A model generated the notes under the pieces. It did no database searches. It worked only from the letters and a program-made list of their open reading frames with translations, and was not told the DNA's origin. From a virus, in IMG/VR virus record IMGVR_UViG_3300029319_000066, positions 1 to 54,454 of that record: 54,454 nt of DNA; one strand, written 5' to 3'. Shown piece by piece: positions 17,568-23,906 of the stretch; positions within the stretch are counted from its first letter, which is position 1, and each line of letters starts with the position of its first letter. A program made the position numbers and the translations under genes.

Positions 17568-17765
17568 TTAAGTGAGTTTTTCCTTTGTGGGAAAGCAGAA
17601 GGGTCTAGATACTAACCCCAAATGTTTAGCTGCAAATTGCGCTGCTGCTTTCATTTCTATGGCACATTCTTCTCTGCTCTCAAACGCCTTATGTGTAGAC
17701 ATTCTAACGTCACACGTTGATACGTTATACATCGAAGCACATACCAGTATTGCTCCTATAAACAT
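17568..17765 (-). CDS. Small exported-type Cys protein A
   Basis: A 65-residue protein starting MFIGAILVCASMYNVST, a hydrophobic signal-like N-terminus, followed by FESREECAIEMKAAAQF and a second Cys near the C-terminus (SRPFCF). Its ATG overlaps the stop of the next upstream gene. That gene has the same layout (hydrophobic start, [FY]x[ST]xE[E/A]C helix, later Cys), so the two look like diverged tandem copies. A disulfide-linked periplasmic role is plausible but not shown. Confidence 0.6.
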   Translation of the reverse strand: MFIGAILVCASMYNVSTCDVRMSTHKAFESREECAIEMKAAAQFAAKHLGLVSRPFCFPTKEKLT

Positions 17766-17959
17766 TATAAACTAACTTTTGGCTCAAGCTTCACGCACTT
17801 GCTTAAAGCTACAGCGTTAGGCTCAGGCTTAGACATCTCCAAATTTATCATCATCGTAGCCCGATCTAATTCACAGGCATCTTCTGTAGGATAAACAACT
17901 TGATTAGACGCAACTCGATGTTCTCCAAATTGCATCATTAATAAAACAATAACCCACAT
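17765..17959 (-). CDS. Small exported-type Cys protein B
   Basis: A 64-residue protein starting MWVIVLLMMQFGEHRVAS, then VVYPTEDACELDRATMMIN and a second Cys (ALSKCVKLEP). The layout parallels the adjacent 65-residue gene and suggests tandem duplication. It starts 2 bp after the stop of the 48-residue basic gene and overlaps the downstream start. No known family was recognised. Confidence 0.6.
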   Translation of the reverse strand: MWVIVLLMMQFGEHRVASNQVVYPTEDACELDRATMMINLEMSKPEPNAVALSKCVKLEPKVSL

Positions 17960-17961
17960 TG

Positions 17962-18108
17962 TTATTTTTTCTTTTTATAAGCCATACCCCCGTGACCCAT
18001 CATTGGCTTTTTCTTCTTCATAGCCATTCCACCGCCATACATATTTACTTTGGCAGTCTTCCCTGCGGGTGGACAGGAAGCCCCTGCTTTTGCTTTAATA
18101 GCTTTCAT
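17962..18108 (-). CDS. 48-residue Lys/Met/Gly-rich protein
   Basis: ATG at 18108 overlaps the end of the upstream gene by 14 bp; TAA is at 17962. The product starts MKAIKAKAGASCPPAGKTAK, contains a YGGGMAMKKKK block and ends with GHGGMAYKKKK. Poly-Lys with Met-Gly-Gly repeats is typical of small phage proteins thought to associate with DNA or the capsid. It is tightly packed in the operon, which supports it as real. Confidence 0.65.
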   Translation of the reverse strand: MKAIKAKAGASCPPAGKTAKVNMYGGGMAMKKKKPMMGHGGMAYKKKK

Positions 18109-18355
18109 TATCAAATTCCTCTTCTAATAAATCTGGGATAAAACGCTTTGGATCATAAGGAACTGTCACAGAGTTATCTTCTGTAGCAAAATACCTACCG
18201 TATCCATCGAACTCTTTTGCTAGGGGGTTGTCTTCCAACTCTTTCTTGGAGATTAAACCCTCTTCTAGTAATAATTGGCGTATCTTATCAAATTTCAGAA
18301 CTTGACCAGTACGCTCTCTAATCGCTGCACGAATATAGTACAGATTAAATGACAT
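18095..18355 (-). CDS. First gene of the packaging operon, unknown function
   Basis: An 86-residue protein (MSFNLYYIRAAIRERTGQV...). The N-terminal IRAAIRERTGQVLKFDKIRQLLLEEGL segment followed by EFDGYGRYFATEDN and a VPYDPKRFIP strand could be a small winged-helix-like fold, but no family was recognised. The ATG at 18355 has an AAGGAGT site 8-10 nt upstream and sits about 16 nt after the -10 box of a strong predicted promoter, so it opens the late packaging operon. Confidence 0.65.
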   Translation of the reverse strand: MSFNLYYIRAAIRERTGQVLKFDKIRQLLLEEGLISKKELEDNPLAKEFDGYGRYFATEDNSVTVPYDPKRFIPDLLEEEFDNESY

Positions 18356-18371
18356 TTTTAGTTACTCCTTC

Positions 18372-18401
18372 ATTGTAACACTTTTTTATGTGGAACGTCA
18401 A
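18372..18401 (-). promoter_or_regulatory. Predicted sigma70 promoter of the packaging/head operon
   Basis: Minus strand: TTGACG-N18-TACAAT with TGT before the -10 (extended -10, GTGTTACAATG). It faces the 86-codon gene and the packaging operon behind it, and is divergent from the plus-strand promoter at 18435-18463. Confidence 0.75.
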
Positions 18402-18434
18402 GCAATTAATTACGTAAATAGTTATGGAAATAAA

Positions 18435-18463
18435 TTGACGATTTGCTATTTAGGTGCTATAAT
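18435..18463 (+). promoter_or_regulatory. Predicted strong plus-strand promoter with no sense gene downstream
   Basis: TTGACG-N17-TATAAT, with TGC before the -10 (extended -10). The spacer contains TTTAGGTG, half of the palindromic operator seen at 48308-48325. Every gene from here to 22.0 kb lies on the other strand, so the transcript is either a short RNA, an antisense RNA, or a long leader reaching the plus-strand genes at 22.2 kb. Confidence 0.65.
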
Positions 18464-18468
18464 GAATT

Positions 18469-18483
18469 GTTCCCAAGGGGAAC
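18469..18483. promoter_or_regulatory. Inverted repeat at the start of the 18.4-kb transcript
   Basis: GTTCCC-AAG-GGGAAC, a 6-bp inverted repeat about 5-20 nt after the -10 box of the plus-strand promoter. It could be an operator bound by a dimer, or a 5' stabilising hairpin in the transcript. Confidence 0.5.
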
Positions 18484-18532
18484 ACTATATAGATACCTAC
18501 TCTAGTATATTACTTTTAGTCGTAGGCCCGAC

Positions 18533-18946
18533 CTAACTTCCCAAATAATTTATTGCTCTTTGTAGTCTGTCCTTATTATCTTTAAGCAGACCCAATGCTC
18601 TATTGCAGTTATGGCAAAGCCAACCTCTAAAGACATTATTCGTGTGGCAATGGTCCAATACCCACGGCCCAGCTTTTAAACCACCGTACCCAGCTACTTC
18701 TTTTGCAGACTGTTGGCATATAGGACAGATATGATCGTCTGGTGGCACTCCAACTTTAGAATGCAATCTCTTACGGACCCTTTGATCAGAAGCCATACAC
18801 TTTTTACAAGACGTTCTTAGATACTGGTTATTGGCTATACTGTATTCCGACAGTGGTTTATTAATACCGCACTTAATACAAACCTTAGAGTCAACGTCTT
18901 CAGGAGCTTCTTCTGTCCAACCAAATAGGTTAGGCTGGGTCTGCAT
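18533..18946 (-). CDS. Recombination endonuclease VII (HNH, T4 gp49-like)
   Basis: A 137-residue resolvase that cuts Holliday junctions and branched DNA before packaging. The core signature VLDHCHTNNVFRGWLCHNCN carries the catalytic D98-H99 and N115; C74/C77 and C111/C114 would bind the structural zinc. An extra N-terminal Cys4 motif (C23, C26, C47, C50) precedes it. Start: ATG at 18946 lies inside the end of the upstream gene and gives a normal family length; a longer frame from 18982 would add residues read across that gene. It is expressed from the promoter at 19317-19345. Confidence 0.85.
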   Translation of the reverse strand: MQTQPNLFGWTEEAPEDVDSKVCIKCGINKPLSEYSIANNQYLRTSCKKCMASDQRVRKRLHSKVGVPPDDHICPICQQSAKEVAGYGGLKAGPWVLDHCHTNNVFRGWLCHNCNRALGLLKDNKDRLQRAINYLGS

Positions 18947-19286
18947 AGTCAGTATCAAAAAGATCAGCGACATTACGTTCACTGTCTTCTATCCTCTGAG
19001 CCAAACTCCTTAACTTATCAGCCTCGCTGACCAGTTCATTAGCAATAGTATATAATTCTCTGTAATCTTCATCACTATCATCAAGAATATATTGCGTAAT
19101 CTCAGAAAAAGGCTTGTTAACAATAATTTTATCAAATCCGTCTACTTCTAAGGTAGACTGCACATACAGTATACCCCCACTACTGACAGCATCCATTATT
19201 TGAAGGTCGTGTTCTAACTGAAAAGATAATCCACCTTCAATAATTTTACCGTCTTCTATAAAATTGTCAGACATAATTAATTCCAT
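18930..19286 (-). CDS. Acidic protein upstream of endonuclease VII, unknown function
   Basis: An acidic 118-residue protein (MELIMSDNFIEDGKIIEGG...). An N-terminal beta-type region (LSFQLEHDLQIMDAVSSGG, YVQSTLEVDGF) is followed by a helical C-terminal part (IANELVSEADKLRSLAQRI) that looks like a short coiled coil. A second ATG at 19274 (MSDNF) is an equally good start. The end overlaps the nuclease gene by 17 bp, so the two are probably co-translated. No family is recognised. Confidence 0.6.
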   Translation of the reverse strand: MELIMSDNFIEDGKIIEGGLSFQLEHDLQIMDAVSSGGILYVQSTLEVDGFDKIIVNKPFSEITQYILDDSDEDYRELYTIANELVSEADKLRSLAQRIEDSERNVADLFDTDYADPA

Positions 19287-19316
19287 AAATAAAATAATAA
19301 TAAAACTATATACGTA

Positions 19317-19345
19317 AGTATATACTATTTATGTAGCTAATGCAA
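19317..19345 (-). promoter_or_regulatory. Predicted promoter of the endonuclease VII operon
   Basis: Minus strand TTGCAT-N17-TATACT, with the -10 box about 30 bp upstream of the ATG at 19286. No plausible gene lies between it and the terminator at 20077, so an independent promoter is expected here. Confidence 0.6.
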
Positions 19346-20076
19346 TACCTAATACTTTACAGAGTGTTTTTCAAATAATTTACTACAACATATAGTAACT
19401 TTACGAATTAATTCTTTAGAAAAATGCTAAAGGCCGTTTACAATAGCAAAATTCCAATCTCTGGTCAGGGTTGTATATGGATCTAGTATAGGGGGGGGTG
19501 GCAGATGCCCCCTGTAAAAAATTTTTAAAAAAATAAAAAAATTAGTTACGTAATTAGTTGTTTTTCTTGGGTTTTTCTGGGTTCTAAGACTGAATAGTTA
19601 ACAGGTCCATTTTAAAAAGTTCTTAAAAAATAAAGACATAAAATATTTCTATAAAAAATATTATTGCAGTATCTGCTATTTTTATTTGCGTAAATAATGG
19701 TCCATAATTTTAGAGTCATAAAATTTTAATAATCTATTTACGTGAATAGTTTTAGTAATTTGACGATCACCAAATGAAAGAGTGAAGTGTCACTTTGTGC
19801 ATGATTTCCAGAAATCCCCTCAGAGCCATTTTAAAGCTCATACAATGGCAGTATTAATTCTCAGGTAGTCTAATACAAAAAAACTTGTTTCGTCATTTTA
19901 CGCTTTTTAGACCTGTTCTGAGTTAGTTATGTAAATAGTTAAATGCTCTGTACGCCATTTTAAAGCCCACTGAGTAGGTGTTTTAAATTTAGCTATATTA
20001 ATACCTAAAGTGAATTTGGCCTGTCAGTGAGCTTCCTAGAGCTTCTCAGAGTATCTCTAATTTTAGTATTAGGCAT
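19346..20076. other. AT-rich non-coding region with repeated motifs, possible origin or control region
   Basis: No convincing gene in about 730 bp. It holds four variants of TTACGTAAATAGTT (near 19546, 19686, 19738, 19927), two direct repeats of GCCATTTTAAAGC (near 19826 and 19953) with a third partial copy at 19607, a G-run/C-run hairpin (19491-19512), a long A/T tract (19517-19545) and the 11-bp palindrome AAGTGTCACTT near 19784. AT richness plus iterated short motifs is what phage origins and immunity regions look like, but neither function is proved. Confidence 0.55.
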
Positions 20077-20103
20077 AAAAAAACGCCATCCAAAGACAGC
20101 GTT
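20077..20103 (-). terminator. Intrinsic terminator of the DUF932 operon
   Basis: Minus strand: AACGCTGTC-TTTG-GATGGCGTT, a 9-bp stem with two G-U pairs, followed by a run of T. It lies about 30 bp past the stop of the last gene of the minus-strand operon 21985-20132. Confidence 0.8.
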
Positions 20104-20131
20104 TTTAAGTTTTTATTTATTAGATACGTAT

Positions 20132-20326
20132 CTAAGAAGTGTCCTCAACCATATAATCATATTCACGTAAACGCCTTAATAATTCTATGTAAAGCTTGTT
20201 TCTACGATCACGGTATTTTTCTGCACTTTCTGGGTCCACACGTATCAGCCTGTTAAAAGTGCCATAGTCAGTTAATACTTCCCAACTAGGGGCCGTTGCT
20301 ATTTCATTATCTTTGTACGGGTTCAT
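20132..20326 (-). CDS. Last gene of the DUF932 operon, unknown function
   Basis: A 64-residue protein from ATG at 20326, which overlaps the stop of a 28-codon gene (ATGA). The product (MNPYKDNEIATAPSWEV...) has an IRVDPESAEKYRDRRNKLYIELLRRLREYDY helical half and an acidic end. A TTG at 20374 would add 16 residues but would swallow the small membrane gene in another frame; the ATGA overlap makes 20326 the better start. No family recognised. Confidence 0.65.
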   Translation of the reverse strand: MNPYKDNEIATAPSWEVLTDYGTFNRLIRVDPESAEKYRDRRNKLYIELLRRLREYDYMVEDTS

Positions 20327-20409
20327 AGCGAAAAACCTATAATAAAAAGTACGTAGATAAGAGCAAACAAGCAAATAGCCCCAAGTATATCTTCTAGCCA
20401 GTGTCTCAT
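20323..20409 (-). CDS. 28-residue single-pass membrane microprotein
   Basis: ATG at 20409 overlaps the upstream TGA (ATGA), and its own TGA overlaps the next ATG (ATGA), so it is coupled perfectly at both ends. The product begins MRHWLEDILG and continues with an uninterrupted hydrophobic helix (AICLFALIYVLFIIGFSL), long enough to span a membrane. Codon phase and both overlaps are hard to explain by chance. Possible roles are a pinholin-like or membrane-remodelling peptide, or superinfection exclusion; none is shown. Confidence 0.7.
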   Translation of the reverse strand: MRHWLEDILGAICLFALIYVLFIIGFSL

Positions 20410-20657
20410 TGTTCTAGACCATAAAGCATATTGTGAACAAAGACGGGCTTTGATTTATCAAGCTTAAAATCACGGTCATAATACCCGTGAATTTTACGGC
20501 CCTTCATTACTACAATTTCAGAAATATCATCATATTTCACAATCGTGGACCACTTCAAACTATCTGCGTATCTAGCCTTTAAAGCTTTGATAGTTTTTAG
20601 TCTGGGCGATAATCCAACGCCTTTAGAGTTCTTATAATAAATTTCATAGCTATACAT
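20406..20657 (-). CDS. Small protein of the DUF932 operon, unknown function
   Basis: An 83-residue protein (MYSYEIYYKNSKGVG...). Alternating beta strands and a helix (LKTIKALKARYADS, DISEIVVMKGRKIHGYY) suggest a compact alpha/beta fold. The ribosome site AAAGGACCAATAA lies inside the last codons of the upstream gene, and the ATG follows that gene's stop directly. AAAGGACC is a leader shared with several accessory genes of this genome. Confidence 0.65.
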   Translation of the reverse strand: MYSYEIYYKNSKGVGLSPRLKTIKALKARYADSLKWSTIVKYDDISEIVVMKGRKIHGYYDRDFKLDKSKPVFVHNMLYGLEQ

Positions 20658-20813
20658 TTATTGGTCCTTTCTATTTAAAATTTTATTTAAACGCTCAATT
20701 TCTCTAGTTAACTTTGCTTGTTTACGTAGAAGGCAAACTAAACGCTTTTTTGCCGTTACAAATTGGGGCTGTTTTTCAAGCCCCTTGTAATAATTTGCTG
20801 ACAAGCTAGCCAT
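20658..20813 (-). CDS. Small basic coiled-coil protein
   Basis: A 51-residue protein starting MASLSANYYKGLEK. The chosen ATG at 20813 overlaps the DUF932 stop (TAATG); an earlier ATG at 20849 would lie inside that gene. The C-terminal half is a basic helix with a leucine heptad (KRLVCLLRKQAKLTREIERL), probably a coiled coil. Function unknown. Confidence 0.6.
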   Translation of the reverse strand: MASLSANYYKGLEKQPQFVTAKKRLVCLLRKQAKLTREIERLNKILNRKDQ

Positions 20814-21676
20814 TAGGCTACTTCCAAAAATCTTTGGTCGCTCATCCACTTGTTTACTTCAAGTTCACGATTAAGCATTGTCAAAGCTTTGGTCTCAGAC
20901 TGGTTAGCTGTATTTCTAAGCTCGAAGCCGTTTCTACTATCTGCGTAACTAGCGTAATTCGTAAACGCTGACATTAAAGAATATTTATTGTGGCCCCTTA
21001 CTGAAGCTTCGGACATATACAATTCATACATCTTTTTTTGCTTCTGTTCTGATGGAATAATATCCTCAAGTAATTGCTGTACTGTCTTTTCTTTAAGATC
21101 AGTTTGAGCAAATACTTTTAGTCTTTCACTCTCAGCGTAAAAATCATTCTTTGCCCTACGTAGTTCGTTTATAAAAGCTTCTAGAGAAAATCCTGAGCTA
21201 TTCTTTCTACGTATCTTAGAATACTCGCCAGAGATTTGACCGTTAGTACAGAATGTATCAATGGACCCGAAAAGCGTTGTATTAGATCCTTGTTTACCGT
21301 CTACACCGTGCAAAGCTATTATTCTTTGACGTAAGCTAGTCTTATGGCCTGAACTGGTGATAATATCTGCTTCAATACTTGGAAAGCAAACATCCATCAA
21401 AGCAAACCCACCATGACGGGCAGTTTGAAATCTGACCTCTGCGTCTGAAACATCGGCCCCGTCTAGATTCTCAGTAATTTGGCCCCAAACGCCTTCAAAG
21501 AAATCTTTATGCGGAGCGCAATTAAAGCCACTGGATACGTGGCCCATTGCTTCACCATTTAAAGGATTGATAACAAACTTATGGTCTCTCATTTTGGAAG
21601 GTTCAAACTCAGGTACAAAATTAAGTTCGTTAGGTAGTTCGATATTTCTATCTATTGCTGTAAAATCTAAAGCCAT
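20813..21676 (-). CDS. DUF932-family protein
   Basis: A 287-residue protein with the hallmarks of the phage/plasmid DUF932 family: VINPLNGEAMGHVSSGFNC near the start, ARHGGFALMDVCFP in the middle, and an RQRIIALHGVDGKQGSNTTLF/CTNGQISG block. The family is widespread on plasmids and phages and its biochemical role is unsettled, with anti-restriction or DNA-maintenance roles often proposed. The start at 21676 has an AAAGGAG site within the end of a 33-codon gene. It is probably early expressed, from the divergent promoter at 22043-22071. Confidence 0.8.
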   Translation of the reverse strand: MALDFTAIDRNIELPNELNFVPEFEPSKMRDHKFVINPLNGEAMGHVSSGFNCAPHKDFFEGVWGQITENLDGADVSDAEVRFQTARHGGFALMDVCFPSIEADIITSSGHKTSLRQRIIALHGVDGKQGSNTTLFGSIDTFCTNGQISGEYSKIRRKNSSGFSLEAFINELRRAKNDFYAESERLKVFAQTDLKEKTVQQLLEDIIPSEQKQKKMYELYMSEASVRGHNKYSLMSAFTNYASYADSRNGFELRNTANQSETKALTMLNRELEVNKWMSDQRFLEVA

Positions 21677-21678
21677 TT

Positions 21679-21780
21679 TTAGGCTCCTTTCTTTAGTTGA
21701 TTGATTAATTCGTTGGTTACGTAAACAAGCTCAGGAAATCTAACCAAAGTGATAGACTTCCATATAAGAGCAATAGCCAT
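21679..21780 (-). CDS. 33-residue microprotein upstream of DUF932
   Basis: ATG at 21780 lies 5 bp after the stop of the first operon gene, and the frame ends with TAA at 21679, 2 bp before the DUF932 ATG. The product begins MAIALIWKSITLVRFPELVY and ends with a basic LKKGA tail. The frame contains the DUF932 ribosome site. The spacing on both sides is what is expected of a true operon member. It contains a TTTACGTAA motif in-frame. Function unknown. Confidence 0.55.
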   Translation of the reverse strand: MAIALIWKSITLVRFPELVYVTNELINQLKKGA

Positions 21781-21784
21781 TTGA

Positions 21785-21985
21785 TCACTCTTGATCATTT
21801 TGGGTCTCGATCTTACGAGACTTCAAAACTCGAATAAAATGAGGAAGTGATAAATCTCCGATTTTTACCCAAGCGTTTTTGCTCTTAGAAAAATATTTAG
21901 CATCTAAAAGAGATACCAAGTCTTTCGGCATTCTCCTTTTGTGGGTCACATTTTCCATCTGAGCTAGTTGATTAATTGTTAGCAT
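21785..21985 (-). CDS. First gene of the DUF932 operon, possible DNA-binding protein
   Basis: A 66-residue basic protein (MLTINQLAQMENVTHKRRMPKDLV...). ATG at 21985 was chosen because AAAGGACC lies 7 nt upstream; a frame open to 22051 would overlap the promoter. The start (INQLAQMENVTHKRRMP) followed by SLLDAKYF and VKIGDLSLPHFIRVLKSRK could be a small HTH, which would suit a regulator beside a divergent promoter, but the match is weak and this is inference. Confidence 0.6.
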   Translation of the reverse strand: MLTINQLAQMENVTHKRRMPKDLVSLLDAKYFSKSKNAWVKIGDLSLPHFIRVLKSRKIETQNDQE

Positions 21986-22042
21986 ATTTTGGTCCTTTCT
22001 ATTTACGTTAACAATGTAGACACAAACCAAGTGCCTGTCAGA

Positions 22043-22071
22043 AGAGTACACTAATTAGGTGGTTTAATCAA
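22043..22071 (-). promoter_or_regulatory. Predicted promoter of the DUF932 operon with operator in spacer
   Basis: Minus strand TTGATT-N17-TACTCT. The spacer holds CCACCTAATTAGTGT (22048-22062), a near-copy of the palindrome at 48308-48325. It starts the 21985-20132 operon. Confidence 0.6.
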
Positions 22072-22220
22072 ACAATTAATTAAACAGAAAAAAATCACAT
22101 ATTTTGTTTACGTAAATAATAAGCAATTAAAAATGTCATTTAGATTATTTTTTAAGCACACTAAAAAAATTCATTAATTAATTGGTTTATTATTTGATTT
22201 TGTACTAGCTATTGCAAAAA
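22072..22220. promoter_or_regulatory. Divergent control region between minus and plus operons
   Basis: AT-rich, no gene. It carries TTTACGTAAATAATAAGC near 22108 and runs of ATTAATTAATT. It separates leftward (DUF932) from rightward (integrase) transcription, like the immunity region of temperate phages. I could not pick a confident rightward promoter. Confidence 0.5.
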
Positions 22221-22496
22221 ATGTATGTCTATAAAGTATGGTACGGTTCGCGTGGGGAAATTTTTCTCAGAACCAGTTTGGATGTTTTAATGCCTAAAAA
22301 TAATCACCAATGCCTAGAAGAAGCATCAAACGCCATTATATGGGCATCAGAATTAGTAGAGCGCGATAATAAAGACTATAGCGTTGTTTACGTACCTAAC
22401 TTTAATACAATGATAGTCATGCCTAGCGAACCCGACCCCACTACATTTGGTTGGAAAGTCTTAACTACGTTAACAACAACGAGAAGCTGTATGTGA
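22221..22496 (+). CDS. First gene of the integrase-side operon, unknown function
   Basis: A 91-residue protein (MYVYKVWYGSRGEIF...). ATG at 22221 was chosen over a TTG at 22212. Neither has a ribosome site, so leaderless or weak translation is possible. The sequence has a YVYKVWYG strand, an EEASNAIIWASELVERDN helix and a YSVVYVPNFNTMIVM hairpin, suggesting a small alpha/beta fold. It is followed by an excellent terminator, so it forms its own transcription unit. Its position beside the divergent region makes a regulatory role worth testing. Confidence 0.55.
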   Translation: MYVYKVWYGSRGEIFLRTSLDVLMPKNNHQCLEEASNAIIWASELVERDNKDYSVVYVPNFNTMIVMPSEPDPTTFGWKVLTTLTTTRSCM

Positions 22497-22527
22497 AATA
22501 TAATCTTCTTCGCGTAGGGAAATTTAT

Positions 22528-22552
22528 GGTTGCTTCGGCAACCTTTTTTTTT
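22528..22552 (+). terminator. Intrinsic terminator with UUCG loop
   Basis: GGTTGC-TTCG-GCAACC followed by nine T: a perfect 6-bp stem closed by the very stable UUCG tetraloop. It ends the 22221-22496 transcript. Confidence 0.92.
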
Positions 22553-22569
22553 GGCCTGTTAACTTTTTC

Positions 22570-22598
22570 TTGACATTTAATTAGCGGGCGTTTAAAAC
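22570..22598 (+). promoter_or_regulatory. Predicted promoter of the ABC-GNAT/integrase operon
   Basis: Consensus -35 TTGACA, 17-bp spacer, weak -10 TAAAAC. It lies just after the terminator and about 30 bp before the AAAGGACC leader of the next gene. A poor -10 beside a perfect -35 suggests activator dependence. Confidence 0.5.
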
Positions 22599-22631
22599 CA
22601 AATTATTAAGACAGTAAAGGACCAATTAATT

Positions 22632-23906
22632 ATGGTTATTATTTTTAACAATTTATTTTTAAAAGAAAGAAATTTTATAATGACAACATACAATAAAATA
22701 CTTGAAAGTAAGGTATGGTCTACTCCGATAGACAAGAATATTTACAAGTTATTCGACCTATGGAGAGATCACGATCAAGACGTTTACGTAACTAGGTTTG
22801 AAGTTCCTAACTTACACGACCAGTTAATGAGCTTTGACAACGGTAATCCACTAGAGTTTAACATTGGATTAATAGTTGGCTCATCAGGGTCAGGTAAATC
22901 TTCCATACTTAAACAGTTTGGTGAAGAAGAGAAACCTGTCTGGAAGGAAAACTATTCTATAGCATCCCACTTTAAAGATGAATCAGATGCAATCGACAGA
23001 CTGTCAGCTACAGGCTTGAACTCAGTACCTACGTGGGCAAAGCCTAGAGATGTCGTATCCAATGGTGAGGGCTTCAGAGCCGACTTAGCACGTAAGTTAG
23101 GTGATGGGGCTGTAGTCGATGAGTTTACGTCAGTGGTTAATAGAAACGTAGCCAAGTCATGCTCTACATCCATAGCCAAGTATATACGTAAGAATGATAT
23201 TAAGAATGTTGTACTAGCATCTTGCCATAATGACATTATCGAATGGCTTGAGCCTGATTGGGTATATAACACTGACACAAAACAACTTGTGTCTAGGAGG
23301 TCTCTTCGGCAAGGCCGTGTTCGATGGGTCAGACCCACAGTCGAGCTTTCAATTTATAGATGCTGTAGAGAAAAATGGGAGTTGTTTAAAAACCATCACT
23401 ATTTAACAGCTAAACTACCTACGGCAGTAAGATGCTTTCTTGCTAAGTGGAACGGTGAAACCGTTGGCTTTGCTAGTAGTATGGCATTGCCCGGTCGCAT
23501 ACCGCCTTTATATGAGGGCGATACAAGAATGAAATTTAGGGAGTGTAGAACTGTCTGCCTACCTGACTTTCAAGGCTTAGGCATTGGTACAAGATTATCT
23601 GATGCTGTAGCCGACATCCATATCGAACAGGGTCTTCGATATTTCTCTAAGACTAGTCACATACGTATGGGGGAGTACAGACAGAACTCACCTTTGTGGC
23701 GAAAGACAGTCACTAACCTTAAAGACCGAAGTAAATCTACCCACGGTGACGGTAAAGGTTGGCATCACTGGACCTTGGAGAAAAAGAGGATTTGCTACAG
23801 CCATGAATATATTGGCCCAGTAGTAGGACCATATAATCGCTATCGTAAATCCTATGATCCTAAATATCAAAACCTCTACAAAAGAAAGGACCAAAAGAAT
23901 GGTTAA
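22632..23906 (+). CDS. ABC-type ATPase fused to GNAT acetyltransferase (COG2401-like)
   Basis: A 424-residue fusion. The N-terminal half is a reduced ABC-like ATPase with Walker A GSSGSGKSS (residues 83-91) and a Walker B-like GAVVDEF near 170. The C-terminal half is a GNAT fold with the acetyl-CoA loop LPDFQGLGIGTRLSD (about 318-332). The combination matches the COG2401 architecture found in phages and archaea; its substrate is unknown, though modification of nucleic acid or protein is possible. ATG at 22632 has AAAGGACC 10 nt upstream; ATG at 22680 (MTTYN) is the alternative, with a weaker site. Confidence 0.8.
   Translation: MVIIFNNLFLKERNFIMTTYNKILESKVWSTPIDKNIYKLFDLWRDHDQDVYVTRFEVPNLHDQLMSFDNGNPLEFNIGLIVGSSGSGKSSILKQFGEEEKPVWKENYSIASHFKDESDAIDRLSATGLNSVPTWAKPRDVVSNGEGFRADLARKLGDGAVVDEFTSVVNRNVAKSCSTSIAKYIRKNDIKNVVLASCHNDIIEWLEPDWVYNTDTKQLVSRRSLRQGRVRWVRPTVELSIYRCCREKWELFKNHHYLTAKLPTAVRCFLAKWNGETVGFASSMALPGRIPPLYEGDTRMKFRECRTVCLPDFQGLGIGTRLSDAVADIHIEQGLRYFSKTSHIRMGEYRQNSPLWRKTVTNLKDRSKSTHGDGKGWHHWTLEKKRICYSHEYIGPVVGPYNRYRKSYDPKYQNLYKRKDQKNG

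Noticed and set aside
19487-19512. G-quadruplex at the run of eight G near 19491
   Set aside because: Only one G-run is present and it can pair with the nearby C-run, so a simple hairpin explains it better.
22952-23338. 128-codon minus-strand frame inside the ATPase-GNAT gene
   Set aside because: No initiation signal and it lies opposite catalytic motifs of the real gene.
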